Shown: positions 9,017 to 18,334, counted from the stretch's first letter. The stretch: 64,000 bases of DNA from Microbacterium imperiale (GCF_017876655.1 NZ_JAGIOK010000001.1:1116001-1180000), one strand, 5' to 3'. The notes: generated by a model not told the origin, from the letters alone. Numbers and translations: made by a program.

Positions 9017-9673
9017 ATGCGCGTGTGCCTCGCTTCGACCTCCCCCGCCCGCCTGATGCTGCTGCGACAGGCCGGCATCGAGCCCGTGACTCGCTCGCCG
9101 CAGGTCGACGAAGAGGGCGTCATCGCTGCCGTCGAGGCGGCCGAGGGACGGATGCTGCCTCCGGACGAGCATGTTCTGCTGCTGGCGCGGCGCAAGGCCG
9201 CCGACGTGGTGGCGACCCTCGCGCAGCTCGAGCCCGACTTCGACGGCGTCGTGATCGGCGGCGACTCGATGTTCGCCTTCGGCGGCGAGGTGCTCGGCAA
9301 GCCGCTCGAGCCCGCCGTCGCGACCGCCCGCTGGGAGAGCATGCGCGGGGGCACCGGCATCCTGCACTCCGGCCACTCGGTCTACCGGGTCGCGCCCGGG
9401 CAGCAGCCGCGCGAAGCGCACGCGGTCGCGCAGGCGGCCGTCACGTTCGCCGACGACGTCACGTCCGCCGAGATCGCGGCGTACGTCGCGTCGGGCGAAC
9501 CGCTGCACGTCGCCGGGGCGTTCACCGTCGACAGCCTCGGTGGCGCGTTCATCACGCGCGTGGAGGGCGACCCCTCGACGGTCGTCGGGATGTCGCTGTC
9601 GACCCTCCGCCGGCTCGTGCGCGAACTCGGCGTCGCGTGGACGGATCTGTGGAACCGCGAGCCCGTTTCGTAG
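9017..9673 (+). CDS. maf: Maf-like nucleoside-triphosphate pyrophosphatase
   Basis: Maf proteins hydrolyse non-canonical or modified NTPs to NMPs and pyrophosphate and are tied to septum control in some bacteria. The N terminus MRVCLASTSPARLMLLRQAG matches the family's LASxSPxRxxLL phosphate loop. Further signatures are DEEGVIAAVEAAEG, the metal-binding GGDSMFAFGGEVLGKP segment and TVDSLGGAFITRVEGDPSTVVG. The 218-residue length is normal. The ATG at 9017 is supported by a TAGCGT box 7 nt upstream. It lies between the AccD and AccA genes, as in mycobacteria. Confidence 0.92.
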   Translation: MRVCLASTSPARLMLLRQAGIEPVTRSPQVDEEGVIAAVEAAEGRMLPPDEHVLLLARRKAADVVATLAQLEPDFDGVVIGGDSMFAFGGEVLGKPLEPAVATARWESMRGGTGILHSGHSVYRVAPGQQPREAHAVAQAAVTFADDVTSAEIAAYVASGEPLHVAGAFTVDSLGGAFITRVEGDPSTVVGMSLSTLRRLVRELGVAWTDLWNREPVS

Positions 9674-9738
9674 CGTTCCACCGACGTTCGGCCGCTCAGT
9701 TTGTGCGAGTGATCCAAAAGCGGAGGCCCTCGGCTCGC

Positions 9739-9744
9739 TAGGCT
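9739..9744 (+). promoter_or_regulatory. -10 box of accA3 (leaderless)
   Basis: TAGGCT ends 7 nt before the accA3 ATG; no Shine-Dalgarno sequence lies between. Confidence 0.5.
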
Positions 9745-9751
9745 GGCATTC

Positions 9752-11518
9752 ATGCCTGAGATCGCCAAGGTCCTGATCGCGAACCGCGGCGAGATCGCCG
9801 TCCGAATCGTGCGCGCCGCCCGCGACAGCGGGAAGGCGTCCGTCGCCGTCTACGCCGACCAGGACCGCGATGCTCTGCACGCCCGCCTGGCCGACGAGGC
9901 TTACGCCCTCGACGGCTCCACGAGCGCCGACACCTATCTGTCGATCGAGAAGATCCTGTCGGTGGCCCGCCGCTCGGGCGCCGACGCCGTGCACCCCGGC
10001 TACGGCTTCCTCGCCGAGAACGCCGACTTCGCCCGCGCCGTCATCGCGGCGGGGCTGACCTGGATCGGGCCCTCCCCCGAGGCGATCGAGGCGCTGGGCG
10101 ACAAGGTGACCGCACGGCATGTCGCCGAGAAGGTCGGCGCTCCGCTCGCGCCGGGAACGCCCGGACCCGTCGAGGGCGCCGACGAGGTCATCGCGTTCGC
10201 GCAGGAGTACGGCCTGCCGATCGCCATTAAGGCCGCGTACGGCGGCGGCGGCCGGGGACTCAAGGTCGCGCGCGAGTTCGACGAGGTCGCCGAGCTGTTC
10301 GAGTCCGCCACCCGCGAGGCCATCGCGGCGTTCGGGCGCGGCGAGTGCTTCGTCGAGAAGTACCTCGACAAGCCGCGCCACGTCGAGACCCAGTGCCTCG
10401 CCGACGCCGAGGGCAACGTCGTCATCGTCTCGACTCGCGACTGCTCGCTGCAGCGTCGCCACCAGAAGCTCGTCGAAGAGGCGCCCGCGCCCTTCCTGAC
10501 CCCCGAGCAGAACGACATCCTGTACTCGGCGTCGAAGGCGATCCTGCGCGAGGTCGGCTACGTCGGCGCGGGTACATGCGAGTTCCTGATCGGCGCCGAC
10601 GGCACGATCTCGTTCCTCGAGGTCAACACCCGTCTGCAGGTCGAGCACCCGGTGTCCGAAGAGGTCACCGGCATCGACCTCGTGCGCGAGCAGTTCCGTC
10701 TCGCCGAGGGCGGCGTCCTCGACTACGACGACCCGGCGCCCGTCGGCCACTCGATCGAGTTCCGCATTAACGGCGAGGACCCGGGCCGCAACTTCCTGCC
10801 GCAGCCGGGCAACATCCACGTCTTCAAGACCTTCGGCGGCCCCGGCATCCGGCTGGACTCCGGCGTCACCGCGGGCGACTCCGTCTCGGGCGCGTTCGAC
10901 TCGATGCTCGGCAAGATCATCGTGACGGGCCGCACGCGCGAAGAGGCCCTCGAGCGCTCGCGCCGCGCCCTCGACGAGTTCGAGGTCGCGGGCATGCCGA
11001 CCGTGCTGCCCTTCCACCGCAAGGTGGTGCGCGAGCCGGCCTTCACGGCCGCGGACGGCACATTCGGCGTCTACACCCGCTGGATCGAGACCGAGTTCGT
11101 CAACGACATCCCCGCCTGGGACGGCGAGCTCGAGGCTCCCGCCGAGCCGGCCGGCCGCCACACGGTCGTCGTCGAGGTCTCGGGCAAGCGCCTCGAGGTC
11201 AGCCTGCCCGACCGCGTCGCATCGGCCCCGGTAGCCGTGGGGCGCCCGGCTCAGGTGCCGCCGTCACGTCGCTCGCACGCGGCGAGCGCGAGCGCAGCCG
11301 CATCCGGAGACGCGGTGAAGTCGCCCATGCAGGCGACCGTCGTCAAGGTCGCGGTCGAGGCGGGCCAGCAGGTCGTCAAGGGCGACCTCGTGGTCGTGCT
11401 CGAGGCGATGAAGATGGAGCAGCCCATCCAGGCCCACAAGGACGGCGTCGTCGGCGCGATCGATGCGGCTCCCGGCACCACGGTCGGCGCGGGTCACGCA
11501 CTGCTCACCATCTCCTGA
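9752..11518 (+). CDS. accA3: Acyl-CoA carboxylase alpha subunit: biotin carboxylase fused to biotin carboxyl carrier protein
   Basis: This subunit carboxylates its own biotin with ATP and bicarbonate and presents it to AccD subunits. The 588 residues comprise a biotin carboxylase N domain ([20 protein letters not shown]), an ATP-grasp domain with the [12 protein letters not shown] glycine-rich loop and [14 protein letters not shown], a linker rich in Pro/Ser/Ala, and a carrier domain with the biotinylated lysine in EAMKMEQP (Lys554). BirA at 1751-2539 is the expected modifying enzyme and AccD5/AccE5 the expected partners, although accA3 is a separate transcription unit. Confidence 0.96.
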   Translation: MPEIAKVLIANRGEIAVRIVRAARDSGKASVAVYADQDRDALHARLADEAYALDGSTSADTYLSIEKILSVARRSGADAVHPGYGFLAENADFARAVIAAGLTWIGPSPEAIEALGDKVTARHVAEKVGAPLAPGTPGPVEGADEVIAFAQEYGLPIAIKAAYGGGGRGLKVAREFDEVAELFESATREAIAAFGRGECFVEKYLDKPRHVETQCLADAEGNVVIVSTRDCSLQRRHQKLVEEAPAPFLTPEQNDILYSASKAILREVGYVGAGTCEFLIGADGTISFLEVNTRLQVEHPVSEEVTGIDLVREQFRLAEGGVLDYDDPAPVGHSIEFRINGEDPGRNFLPQPGNIHVFKTFGGPGIRLDSGVTAGDSVSGAFDSMLGKIIVTGRTREEALERSRRALDEFEVAGMPTVLPFHRKVVREPAFTAADGTFGVYTRWIETEFVNDIPAWDGELEAPAEPAGRHTVVVEVSGKRLEVSLPDRVASAPVAVGRPAQVPPSRRSHAASASAAASGDAVKSPMQATVVKVAVEAGQQVVKGDLVVVLEAMKMEQPIQAHKDGVVGAIDAAPGTTVGAGHALLTIS

Positions 11519-11539
11519 GGCAGCGTCCCCCCGGGTTTG

Positions 11540-11583
11540 CTCCGCGGCACCGCATCCGGCTCGGCCGAGCGGATGCCGCGGAG
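11540..11583. terminator. Imperfect long hairpin between convergent genes
   Basis: Outer arms CTCCGCGG and CCGCGGAG, then CATCCG and CGGATG, then GCTC and GAGC pair with a 5-nt bulge on the left side. The stem lies 22 nt after the accA3 stop and 7 nt before the flavoprotein stop, as expected for a shared terminator. There is no T-tract. Confidence 0.55.
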
Positions 11584-11589
11584 CGCGGC

Positions 11590-13053
11590 TCAGGAGAGCG
11601 GGTCTTCGTCCCGCTGGACGAGGTGCATCGCGCGCGCGGCATCCGTGATGCTGCCGGTCAGCGAGGGGTAGACCGCGAACACGCGCGAGACCTGGTCCAC
11701 GGTCAGGCGACGCTCGACGGCGATCGCGATCGGGTAGATGAGCTCGGACGCACGCGGGGCGACGATGACGCCGCCGATGACGGTGCCCGATCCCTCCCGG
11801 GCGATGATCTTCACGAAGCCGTCCTTGACGCCCATCATCTTGGCCCGCGGGTTGGCGGCCAGCGGCAGCTTGTGCACGTAGCCGTTGACGAGGCCCGACT
11901 CGATGTCCTTCTGCTGCTGTCCCACCGTCGCGATCTCGGGAGCGGTGAAGATGTTCGCGGTGATGCGACGCCGCTCGAGCGGGATCACGGTGTCGCCGAG
12001 CGCGTGGAAGACCGCCTGGCGCCCCTGCATCGCGGCGACCGAGGCGAGGGGGACGAAGGTGGTGCAGTCCCCCGCCGCGTAGATGTTGGGCACCGACGTG
12101 CGCGCGACGCGGTTGACCTGGATGTGACCCGACTCGGTCAGCTGGATGCCGGCCTCCTCGAGGCCGATGCCGGCGGTGTTGGGGATCGAGCCGACGGCCA
12201 GCAGGCAGTGGCTGCCCTCGACGGTGCGCCCGTCCGAGAGCGTCGCGACGACGCCGTCGTCGGTGCGCTCGACCTTCTCGGCGCGGGACTTCGACAGCAC
12301 CGTCATCCCGCCGCGCTTGAACACCTTCTCGATGACCGCCGCGGCGTCGGCGTCCTCGCCCGGCAGCACCTGGTCGCGGCTCGAGATGAGCGTGACCTTC
12401 GCGCCGAGGTTCATGTACGCCGAGGCGAACTCGGCGCCCGTCACGCCCGACCCGACGACGATGAGGTGCTCGGGCAGCGACTTCATGTCGTACAGCTGGG
12501 TCCACGTGAGGATCCGCTGGCCGTCGGGCTTGGCGCTGGGCAGCTCGCGCGGCGACGCGCCGACCGAGACCACGAGGGTGTCGGCCTCGACGCGGTCGAA
12601 GTCCGTGCCGCCGGGACCGGTCGAGGCGATGATCGCGTGGGGGCCGTCGAGGCGCCCGTGACCGGAGATGATGCGCACGCCCGCCTCGATCAGCTGGGCG
12701 CGCATGTCGTCGGACTGCTGCCGCGCGAGCGCGAGCAGTCGGCGGTTGACGGCGGCGAGGTTGATGGCGACCTCGGGCTTGAGCGGCGTGCCCGAGTCGG
12801 ACCGCGCGAACAGCTGCACGCCGAGGTCGGACGCCTCGCTGATGGCCACCGCGGCGTCGGCCGTGGCGATGAGCGACTTCGACGGGACGACGTCGGTGAT
12901 GACGGCCGAGCCGCCGACGCCGGCACGTTCGACGAGCGTCACCTCCGCGCCCTGTTGCGCGGCGGCCAGCGCCGCCTCGTATCCGCCGGGACCGCCGCCG
13001 AGGACGGCGACGCTTTGGGTGCGCTCGAAGCTGAGAGGCGACATGATCTCCAT
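11590..13053 (-). CDS. lpdA: NAD(P)H-quinone dehydrogenase, LpdA-type flavoprotein disulfide reductase homologue
   Basis: The protein has the pyridine nucleotide-disulfide oxidoreductase fold: FAD loop VLGGGPGGYEAALAA (from residue 17), NAD(P) loop VVGSGVTGAEFASAYMNLG, FAD site NIYAAGDCT and a C-terminal dimerisation domain. At the position of the redox CxxxxC, the sequence is GVGGSAVITDVVPSK (46-59) with no cysteine. It therefore cannot be a dithiol reductase such as lipoamide dehydrogenase. This matches the mycobacterial LpdA (Rv3303c) group of NAD(P)H-quinone reductases. The 487-residue length is normal; ATGs at residues 1 and 4 are both possible starts. Confidence 0.88.
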   Translation of the reverse strand: MEIMSPLSFERTQSVAVLGGGPGGYEAALAAAQQGAEVTLVERAGVGGSAVITDVVPSKSLIATADAAVAISEASDLGVQLFARSDSGTPLKPEVAINLAAVNRRLLALARQQSDDMRAQLIEAGVRIISGHGRLDGPHAIIASTGPGGTDFDRVEADTLVVSVGASPRELPSAKPDGQRILTWTQLYDMKSLPEHLIVVGSGVTGAEFASAYMNLGAKVTLISSRDQVLPGEDADAAAVIEKVFKRGGMTVLSKSRAEKVERTDDGVVATLSDGRTVEGSHCLLAVGSIPNTAGIGLEEAGIQLTESGHIQVNRVARTSVPNIYAAGDCTTFVPLASVAAMQGRQAVFHALGDTVIPLERRRITANIFTAPEIATVGQQQKDIESGLVNGYVHKLPLAANPRAKMMGVKDGFVKIIAREGSGTVIGGVIVAPRASELIYPIAIAVERRLTVDQVSRVFAVYPSLTGSITDAARAMHLVQRDEDPLS

Positions 13054-13109
13054 TCTTGCTCAGGTCCAGGGGCCGCGCGCACGCCTGTGGCGGCGGGCTC
13101 ACCGCGTCC

Positions 13110-13115
13110 TAGAGT
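13110..13115 (+). promoter_or_regulatory. -10 box of the purine-nucleoside phosphorylase operon
   Basis: TAGAGT ends 6 nt before the ATG. GGAGG lies between the box and the start, but the spacing suggests transcription begins at or near the ATG. Confidence 0.45.
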
Positions 13116-13121
13116 GGAGGA

Positions 13122-13955
13122 ATGTCCGACACCTTCGCGCACCCGCTCGACGACCCCGCCGCCGACCCCCTCGAGGTCGCACGGCAGGCCGCGGCCGACA
13201 TCGCCCGCATCACCGGCGTCGAGCGTCACGACATCGCTCTGACCCTCGGCAGCGGCTGGGGCCGCGCCGCCGAACTCATCGGCGAGACCACGGCGACGAT
13301 CGCCGCCACCGACGTCACCGGATTCAGCAAGCCCGCGCTCGAGGGGCACGTCGGCACCCTGCGCAGCATCGTCACCCCCGAGGGCAAGCGCATTCTCGTG
13401 ATCGGGGCGCGCACCCACTACTACGAGGGCCACGGCGTCCGCCGCGTCGTGCACAGTGTCCGCACCGCCGCGGCGACCGCCGCGAAGATCATGGTGCTGA
13501 CCAACGGCGCGGGCGGCATCAAGCCGACCTGGCGCCCCGGGCAGCCCGTCCTCATCAGCGACCACCTGAACCTCACGGCCGACTCGCCCCTCGAGGGCGC
13601 GACGTTCGTCGACCTCACCGACCTGTACTCGTCTCGCCTGCGCGACATCGCCCGCACGATCGACCCGAGCCTCGACGAGGGCGTGTACACGCAGTTCCGC
13701 GGGCCGCACTACGAGACGCCCGCCGAAGTCCGGATGGCGCGCGCGATCGGCGGCGACATCGTCGGGATGTCGACCGCGCTCGAGGCCATCGCGGCGCGCG
13801 AGGCCGGCATGGAGATCCTCGGCTTCTCGCTGATCACGAACCTCGCGGCCGGCATCCAGGAGACGCCGCTCAGCCATGCCGAGGTCATCGAGGCCGGTCG
13901 CGAGGCCGAGCCCGTCATCTCGGCGCTGCTCGCCCGCGTGATCGAGGCGCTGTGA
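13122..13955 (+). CDS. punA: Purine-nucleoside phosphorylase (trimeric PNP type)
   Basis: PNP cleaves purine (deoxy)nucleosides with phosphate to base and (deoxy)ribose-1-phosphate. The 277-residue protein has the trimeric-family signatures ALTLGSGWG, GHVGTLRS, ARTHYYEGHG, LTNGAGGIKP, FRGPHYETPAE (purine-binding Glu) and FSLITNLAAGI (purine-binding Asn). The stop overlaps the GTG of the phosphohexomutase gene (GTGA). This pairing, also seen as deoD-pmmB in mycobacteria, suggests that ribose-1-phosphate is handed to the mutase. It would cooperate with the nucleoside importer and deaminases at 26187-34395. Confidence 0.94.
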   Translation: MSDTFAHPLDDPAADPLEVARQAAADIARITGVERHDIALTLGSGWGRAAELIGETTATIAATDVTGFSKPALEGHVGTLRSIVTPEGKRILVIGARTHYYEGHGVRRVVHSVRTAAATAAKIMVLTNGAGGIKPTWRPGQPVLISDHLNLTADSPLEGATFVDLTDLYSSRLRDIARTIDPSLDEGVYTQFRGPHYETPAEVRMARAIGGDIVGMSTALEAIAAREAGMEILGFSLITNLAAGIQETPLSHAEVIEAGREAEPVISALLARVIEAL

Positions 13956-15694
13956 GCGGCGCGACCGGCGCGGCGCCGGAGGACGAGCGCGAGGTGTCGG
14001 CCGAGGCCCCGGCGCCCGTGGTCCCGTTGGAGGCGGCGCGGGCCTGGCTCGCGCAGGACCCCGATCCCGAGACGCGCGACGAGCTGAGCGCGATCATCGC
14101 CGCGGCGGAGTCGGGCGATCCGGGCGCGCAGGCCGACCTCATCGACCGCTTCGCCACCCGCCTGGCCTTCGGCACCGCGGGCCTGCGCGGGCGTCTGGGC
14201 GCCGGCAGCAATCGCATGAACCGCGTCCTGGTCACGCAGGCCGCCGCGGGCCTGGCGGGCTACCTGCTCGACAAAGCCGGCCCGGATGCTCCGCCCGTCG
14301 TCGTCGTCGGCTACGACGGACGTCGCGGCTCGGCGCAGTTCGCCCGCGACTCCGCCGAGGTCTTCGCGGGAGCGGGGCTGCGCGCCATCCTCCTGCCGCG
14401 GCTGCTGCCGACCCCGGTGCTCGCCTTCGCGGTGCGCCATCTCGGTGCCGACGCCGGCGTCATGGTCACCGCGAGCCACAACCCGCCCGACGACAACGGC
14501 TACAAGGTCTACCTCGGCGGCGCCGACGACGGGTCGCAGATCGTCCCGCCCGCCGATGGCGAGATCGCCGCGCACATCCAACGCGTCGCCGACGCGGGCG
14601 ACATCGCCGCGCTCCCCCGAACCGACGAGTACGAGATCGCCGACGAAGCCGTCATCGAGGCCTACGTCGCCGCGACGGCGACCGTGGCCCCCGCGCCGGC
14701 CGGTGCGAGCGGGATGCGCTGGGTCTACACCGCGATGCACGGCGTCGGCACCGAGACGCTGCTGCGCATCCTCGACACGGCGGGCTACCCGCACCCCGTG
14801 CCGGTGACCGCGCAGGCCGAGCCCGACGGCCGGTTCCCGACCGTGGCGTTCCCCAACCCGGAGGAGCCGGGGGCGATGGACCTGGCGTTCGAGACCGCGC
14901 GGGCGAACGACGCCGAGTTCATCCTCGCCAACGACCCCGACGCCGACCGCCTGGCCGTGGCGATCCCGGATGCCGCTGCCGAGGGCGGCTGGCACCGGCT
15001 GACGGGCAATCAGATAGGACTCCTGCTGGGGTGGCGCGCCGCCCGCCGAGCAGCGGAACAGGGTGTGGCCGCCGATTCCTCGCTCGCCTGCTCGCTCGTG
15101 TCGTCGCCGGCGCTGCAGGTCGTCGCGGAGCGCTACGGCCTCGCCTTCCACGCGACACTCACCGGCTTCAAGTGGATCTCTCGCGCTCCGAACCTGGTGT
15201 TCGGGTTCGAGGAGGCGCTGGGCTACCTCGTCAACCCCGAGACCGTGAAGGACAAGGACGGCATCTCCGCCGCCATCGCGATCCTCGGCCTCGCCGCCGA
15301 GGCGCGCGAGCACGGGCGCACGCTGGGCGACCTGCTCGCCGAGTTCGACGCCGAGTTCGGCAGCTTCGCCAGTGGGCAGGTGTCGGTCCGCGTCGACGAC
15401 CTCGCGGTCATCGGCCGCATCACGACGGCACTGCGTTCGGCGCCGCCCGCTCGGATCGGCAGCGCCGCGGTCGTCTCGTTCGAAGACCTCGCCGCTCCCG
15501 TCGCCGGCCCGCCGCTCGGCGACATCCTGCGGCTGTGGCTCGACGGCGACGCTCGCATCCTCGTGCGCCCGAGCGGTACCGAGCCGAAGCTGAAGCTCTA
15601 CCTCGACGTACGCGGGGACTCGGCCGCCGACGCGGCATCCCGTCTCGCCGACCTCGAGGCCGGCGTGCGCGAGCTGCTCGCCGGGCTCAGCTGA
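13952..15694 (+). CDS. pmmB: Alpha-D-phosphohexomutase (phosphomannomutase/phosphoglucomutase type)
   Basis: The 580-residue enzyme has the four-domain phosphohexomutase plan: FGTAGLRGRLG, the catalytic phosphoserine loop VTASHNPPDDNG (Ser175), the metal loop ANDPDADRLAVA, the sugar loop GFEEALGY and the phosphate-binding RPSGTEPKLKLY. The GTG start is taken from the GTGA overlap with the upstream PNP gene. Members of this subgroup act on mannose- or glucose-phosphates, and some convert ribose-1-phosphate to ribose-5-phosphate. Tight coupling to a PNP makes the phosphopentomutase role plausible here, but this is inference from context. Confidence 0.88.
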   Translation: MSGATGAAPEDEREVSAEAPAPVVPLEAARAWLAQDPDPETRDELSAIIAAAESGDPGAQADLIDRFATRLAFGTAGLRGRLGAGSNRMNRVLVTQAAAGLAGYLLDKAGPDAPPVVVVGYDGRRGSAQFARDSAEVFAGAGLRAILLPRLLPTPVLAFAVRHLGADAGVMVTASHNPPDDNGYKVYLGGADDGSQIVPPADGEIAAHIQRVADAGDIAALPRTDEYEIADEAVIEAYVAATATVAPAPAGASGMRWVYTAMHGVGTETLLRILDTAGYPHPVPVTAQAEPDGRFPTVAFPNPEEPGAMDLAFETARANDAEFILANDPDADRLAVAIPDAAAEGGWHRLTGNQIGLLLGWRAARRAAEQGVAADSSLACSLVSSPALQVVAERYGLAFHATLTGFKWISRAPNLVFGFEEALGYLVNPETVKDKDGISAAIAILGLAAEAREHGRTLGDLLAEFDAEFGSFASGQVSVRVDDLAVIGRITTALRSAPPARIGSAAVVSFEDLAAPVAGPPLGDILRLWLDGDARILVRPSGTEPKLKLYLDVRGDSAADAASRLADLEAGVRELLAGLS

Positions 15695-15708
15695 ACCAGG
15701 GGCGCCGC

Positions 15709-15714
15709 TAGGCT
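15709..15714 (+). promoter_or_regulatory. -10 box of GNAT gene 15721 (leaderless)
   Basis: TAGGCT ends 6 nt before the ATG at 15721, directly after the end of the mutase gene. Confidence 0.45.
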
Positions 15715-15720
15715 TCGGGG

Positions 15721-16290
15721 ATGCTGCTGACGGAGCCGATCGAGCTCGCCGACGACCACGTGCGCCTGGTTCCCCTGGCAACCGACCACGCCGACGACCT
15801 TGCTCGGGCCACCGCGGGTCTCGAGTACGCCTGGTACACGTCGGTGCCGGCATCCGTGCCCGACGACATCTCGCAGCGGCTGACCTGGCGCGATGAGGGT
15901 CACATGAACCCGTTCGCGGTGCTGCGGGACGGTGTCGCCGTCGGGATGACCACGTTCTGCAACATCGACCAGCCGAACCGCCGCGTCGAGATCGGCCACA
16001 CCTGGTTGTCACCAGCCGTGCAGCGCACCGCCGTGAACACGGCGGCCAAGCGCCTGCTGCTCGCCCACGCCTTCGAGGCCTGCGATGCGATCGCCGTCGA
16101 GTTCCGCACGTCGTGGCACAACCGGCAGTCCCGCGCCGCGATCGAGCGCCTCGGCGCCAAGCAGGACGGCGTCCTGCGCAACCACCGGCTCGGCCCGAAC
16201 GGAACGCTGCGCGACACCGTCGTTTACTCGGTGCTCCCGCACGAGTGGCCCGCGGTCAAGCTGGGACTCGACGCGCGACTGGCCCGCTGA
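15721..16290 (+). CDS. GNAT-family N-acetyltransferase (RimJ/RimL-like)
   Basis: This 189-residue protein has the RimJ/RimL layout: N-terminal HVRLVPLATDHADDLARA, a central RRVEIGHTWLSPAVQRTAVN strand and acetyl-CoA loop, and a C-terminal EFRTSWHNRQSRAAIERLGAKQDGVLRNHRL, in which NxxSRxAIERLGA is the family's typical signature. The substrate, a protein N terminus or a small amine, is unknown. A TAGGCT box 6 nt upstream supports a leaderless start. It runs convergently into the mannitol regulator gene with only a 16-nt gap. Confidence 0.88.
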   Translation: MLLTEPIELADDHVRLVPLATDHADDLARATAGLEYAWYTSVPASVPDDISQRLTWRDEGHMNPFAVLRDGVAVGMTTFCNIDQPNRRVEIGHTWLSPAVQRTAVNTAAKRLLLAHAFEACDAIAVEFRTSWHNRQSRAAIERLGAKQDGVLRNHRLGPNGTLRDTVVYSVLPHEWPAVKLGLDARLAR

Positions 16291-16306
16291 GCGCGAGCGG
16301 ACCGGG

Positions 16307-18226
16307 TCAGCCGTCGACGACGGCGACGAGCTCGTCGAGGAACGCCCCGAAGCTCGTGCCGCGGCGGACGAGCCGCTGCACGCTCTCGCGTTCGCTGAAG
16401 ACCTCGACGAGCTGCTCGAACACGGTCTGGAACGCCGCGCGGTCGGATTCCGAGAAGGCCACCATCGCGACGACCTGAACCCGGCCGTCGCCCCACGCGA
16501 TCGAGGGGTCGGCGATCCCGAGCGAGATCGCCGTGCGCGTCGCCGTCATGCCGATGGCGTGGGGCACCGCGAGGGCGTCGGTGAACGCGGTCGACGAGAG
16601 CTTCTCGCGCTCGATGGTGCGGTCGATGTAGTCGTCGTCGATGATGCCCTGGTCGACGAGAAGCGACCCGAGCTGTCGGATGACGCCGTCCTCGCCGGCG
16701 GCGCCATCGATACCGCGAACGAAGGCAGCCGGATCGAAGTAGCGCTCGAGCTCGGCCCGCAGGCGCGCGAGGCGCCGCGCCCGGCGCACCCGCCCCGCCG
16801 CCGCCTGCACGCGGTCGATGTCGGCATCGGTGAGGAAGGGCTGGATGTGCACGATGCGGTCGCTCATCGCCGGCGGCGCGATGGTCGAGAGGATGAGGTC
16901 GGTGTCGATCGACGCCCAGTCCGGGTCGACGCGGGTCTCGACGCCGACGACGTCGAGGGCCTGGCCGAGCGACCGGTCGACGCTCGAGCGCAGCAGCTCG
17001 TGGAGCTCGTAGTAACCCGGGCACACGATCGTCGCCGTGAGCGCCTGCGCCGACAGCCGGCTGCGCTCGAGGCGCCCGCCCACGTGCATGGCGATGTACG
17101 CGATCTCGTCGTCGAGCAACGGGATGCCGAGCAGCCCGCGCAGCGCATCGGCGATGTACACCGCGACCTCGAAGATCATCGGATAGGTCGTCTTGAGCGA
17201 ACGCGTCAGCGGATTGCGCGACCACGCCTGCTCGCGTGCGCGGTGCCGGAGGTTCTGCACGTGCAGCGACAGGCGCAGCACGAAGTCCTCCTGGTCGATG
17301 TCGACGAGGAACTCGGCGGCCGCGCGGCGGACGACGTCGCGCACCGCGGCCGCGACGTCGGGATCGATGCGCTCGCGGATGAGCGCTGCGGGCTCGGTCG
17401 CGCCGGGCGCCACCACGCGGGTGAGGACGAGCGCCGCGAGATGCTGGCGGTCGCCCGAGCCGAGCACGACACCGAGGTGCCGGCGGGTCAGGCGGTCGAG
17501 GATGTCGCCGACCTCGGCCCGGAACGCGGCGTCATCGGCCTCGGCCACCTCGAGCGCGCGACCCCGGGCGATCCGGTCGGCGGCGATCGCGATGTGCATG
17601 ACGACATCGCCGATGCCGAACTCGTTGACGAAGTAGCCGAGCTCGGTCAGCTCGGCGACGAGGTCGTCCTTGAACGGGCCGAAGGCCACGGCGCCGACCG
17701 ACCGCTCGCCGAGGGTGCGGCGAAGGCTGTCGAGGTCGAACGACCCGTCGTCGGTCTCCTCGTGGGCGAGTCGGCTGAGCAGTCGCCGCTGCGCCATCTC
17801 GGTGCCCCGCAGGCGCGCCCGCGACGCGGTGCGCTCGAGGCTGAGCTCGGTGCCGCCCAGCAGACCGCGCACGCGTCCGAGGTCGGCGTCGATCGTCGCG
17901 GGGCTCACGAAGAAGGCGTCCGCGGTCTCGAAGACGTCGATGCCGTCGGGGGCGTCGAGCAGCGAGCGCACGAGCCGGTGCAGCCGCTCGCGCGGCGTTC
18001 CGCCGTCGCCGACGTGCACCGCCGACCCGCTGTCGGGGCCGGCGCGATACCCCTGCGGGCCGGACTCGACCACGACGCCGTCGGGCACGCGCGCGTTGAG
18101 CGCCGTGACGTAGCTGCGGATCGATCGCGGGGTGACGCCGATCGCGTCCGCGAGCCCGGAAGCGGTCACCCAGTCGCCGTCGCGCACGAGGATCGCGAGA
18201 ACGCGATCCTGCCGGCTCCTGGTCAC
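16307..18226 (-). CDS. mtlR: MtlR-like PTS-regulated transcriptional activator (HTH, PRD1, PRD2, EIIB-like, EIIA)
   Basis: This multidomain regulator would switch on the adjacent mannitol genes according to PTS phosphorylation. In 639 residues, the order is an N-terminal winged HTH (about 1-60, ASGLADAIGVTPRSIRSYV), an Mga-like HTH region (~75-160), two PRD domains (second with DEIAYIAMHVGGRLERS), an EIIB-like domain with Cys in ATIVCPGYYELHELL, and a C-terminal mannitol/fructose-type EIIA with the phospho-His in AVPHAIGMTATRT. The DNA-binding HTHs, rather than an RNA-binding CAT domain, mark an MtlR/ManR activator and not a BglG antiterminator. It is divergent from the PTS operon, with a palindrome between them. 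Confidence 0.88.
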   Translation of the reverse strand: MTRSRQDRVLAILVRDGDWVTASGLADAIGVTPRSIRSYVTALNARVPDGVVVESGPQGYRAGPDSGSAVHVGDGGTPRERLHRLVRSLLDAPDGIDVFETADAFFVSPATIDADLGRVRGLLGGTELSLERTASRARLRGTEMAQRRLLSRLAHEETDDGSFDLDSLRRTLGERSVGAVAFGPFKDDLVAELTELGYFVNEFGIGDVVMHIAIAADRIARGRALEVAEADDAAFRAEVGDILDRLTRRHLGVVLGSGDRQHLAALVLTRVVAPGATEPAALIRERIDPDVAAAVRDVVRRAAAEFLVDIDQEDFVLRLSLHVQNLRHRAREQAWSRNPLTRSLKTTYPMIFEVAVYIADALRGLLGIPLLDDEIAYIAMHVGGRLERSRLSAQALTATIVCPGYYELHELLRSSVDRSLGQALDVVGVETRVDPDWASIDTDLILSTIAPPAMSDRIVHIQPFLTDADIDRVQAAAGRVRRARRLARLRAELERYFDPAAFVRGIDGAAGEDGVIRQLGSLLVDQGIIDDDYIDRTIEREKLSSTAFTDALAVPHAIGMTATRTAISLGIADPSIAWGDGRVQVVAMVAFSESDRAAFQTVFEQLVEVFSERESVQRLVRRGTSFGAFLDELVAVVDG

Positions 18227-18254
18227 GCTCCCATTCCATCATGGCCGGGCCCGT

Positions 18255-18272
18255 CTTCCGCCCCCGCGGAAG
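18255..18272. other. Small inverted repeat in the mtlR/PTS divergent region
   Basis: CTTCCGC (18255-18261) and GCGGAAG (18266-18272) are perfect inverted arms around CCCC. They lie 29 nt before the mtlR start and could be an operator half or a small hairpin; no function can be assigned. Confidence 0.35.
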
Positions 18273-18305
18273 CAGGAATGGGTTGTCTCCTCCCAGGTCG
18301 CTCAC

Positions 18306-18315
18306 AACAATTGTT
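18306..18315. promoter_or_regulatory. AACAATTGTT palindrome, candidate operator of the PTS operon
   Basis: This perfect 10-bp palindrome is AT-rich in a GC-rich background. It lies 19 nt upstream of the first PTS gene and between two divergent transcription units, the expected place for an MtlR or catabolite-type operator. It is followed by GGAGGAGG, an unusually strong ribosome binding site for the gene at 18335. Confidence 0.45.
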
Positions 18316-18334
18316 CGGAGGAGGAGGCGGGTCG

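Noticed and set aside
8957..11161. Minus-strand open frame extending the RNA methyltransferase to 1,169 residues
   Set aside because: It is the antisense shadow of maf and accA3; TRAM homology begins at 8956.
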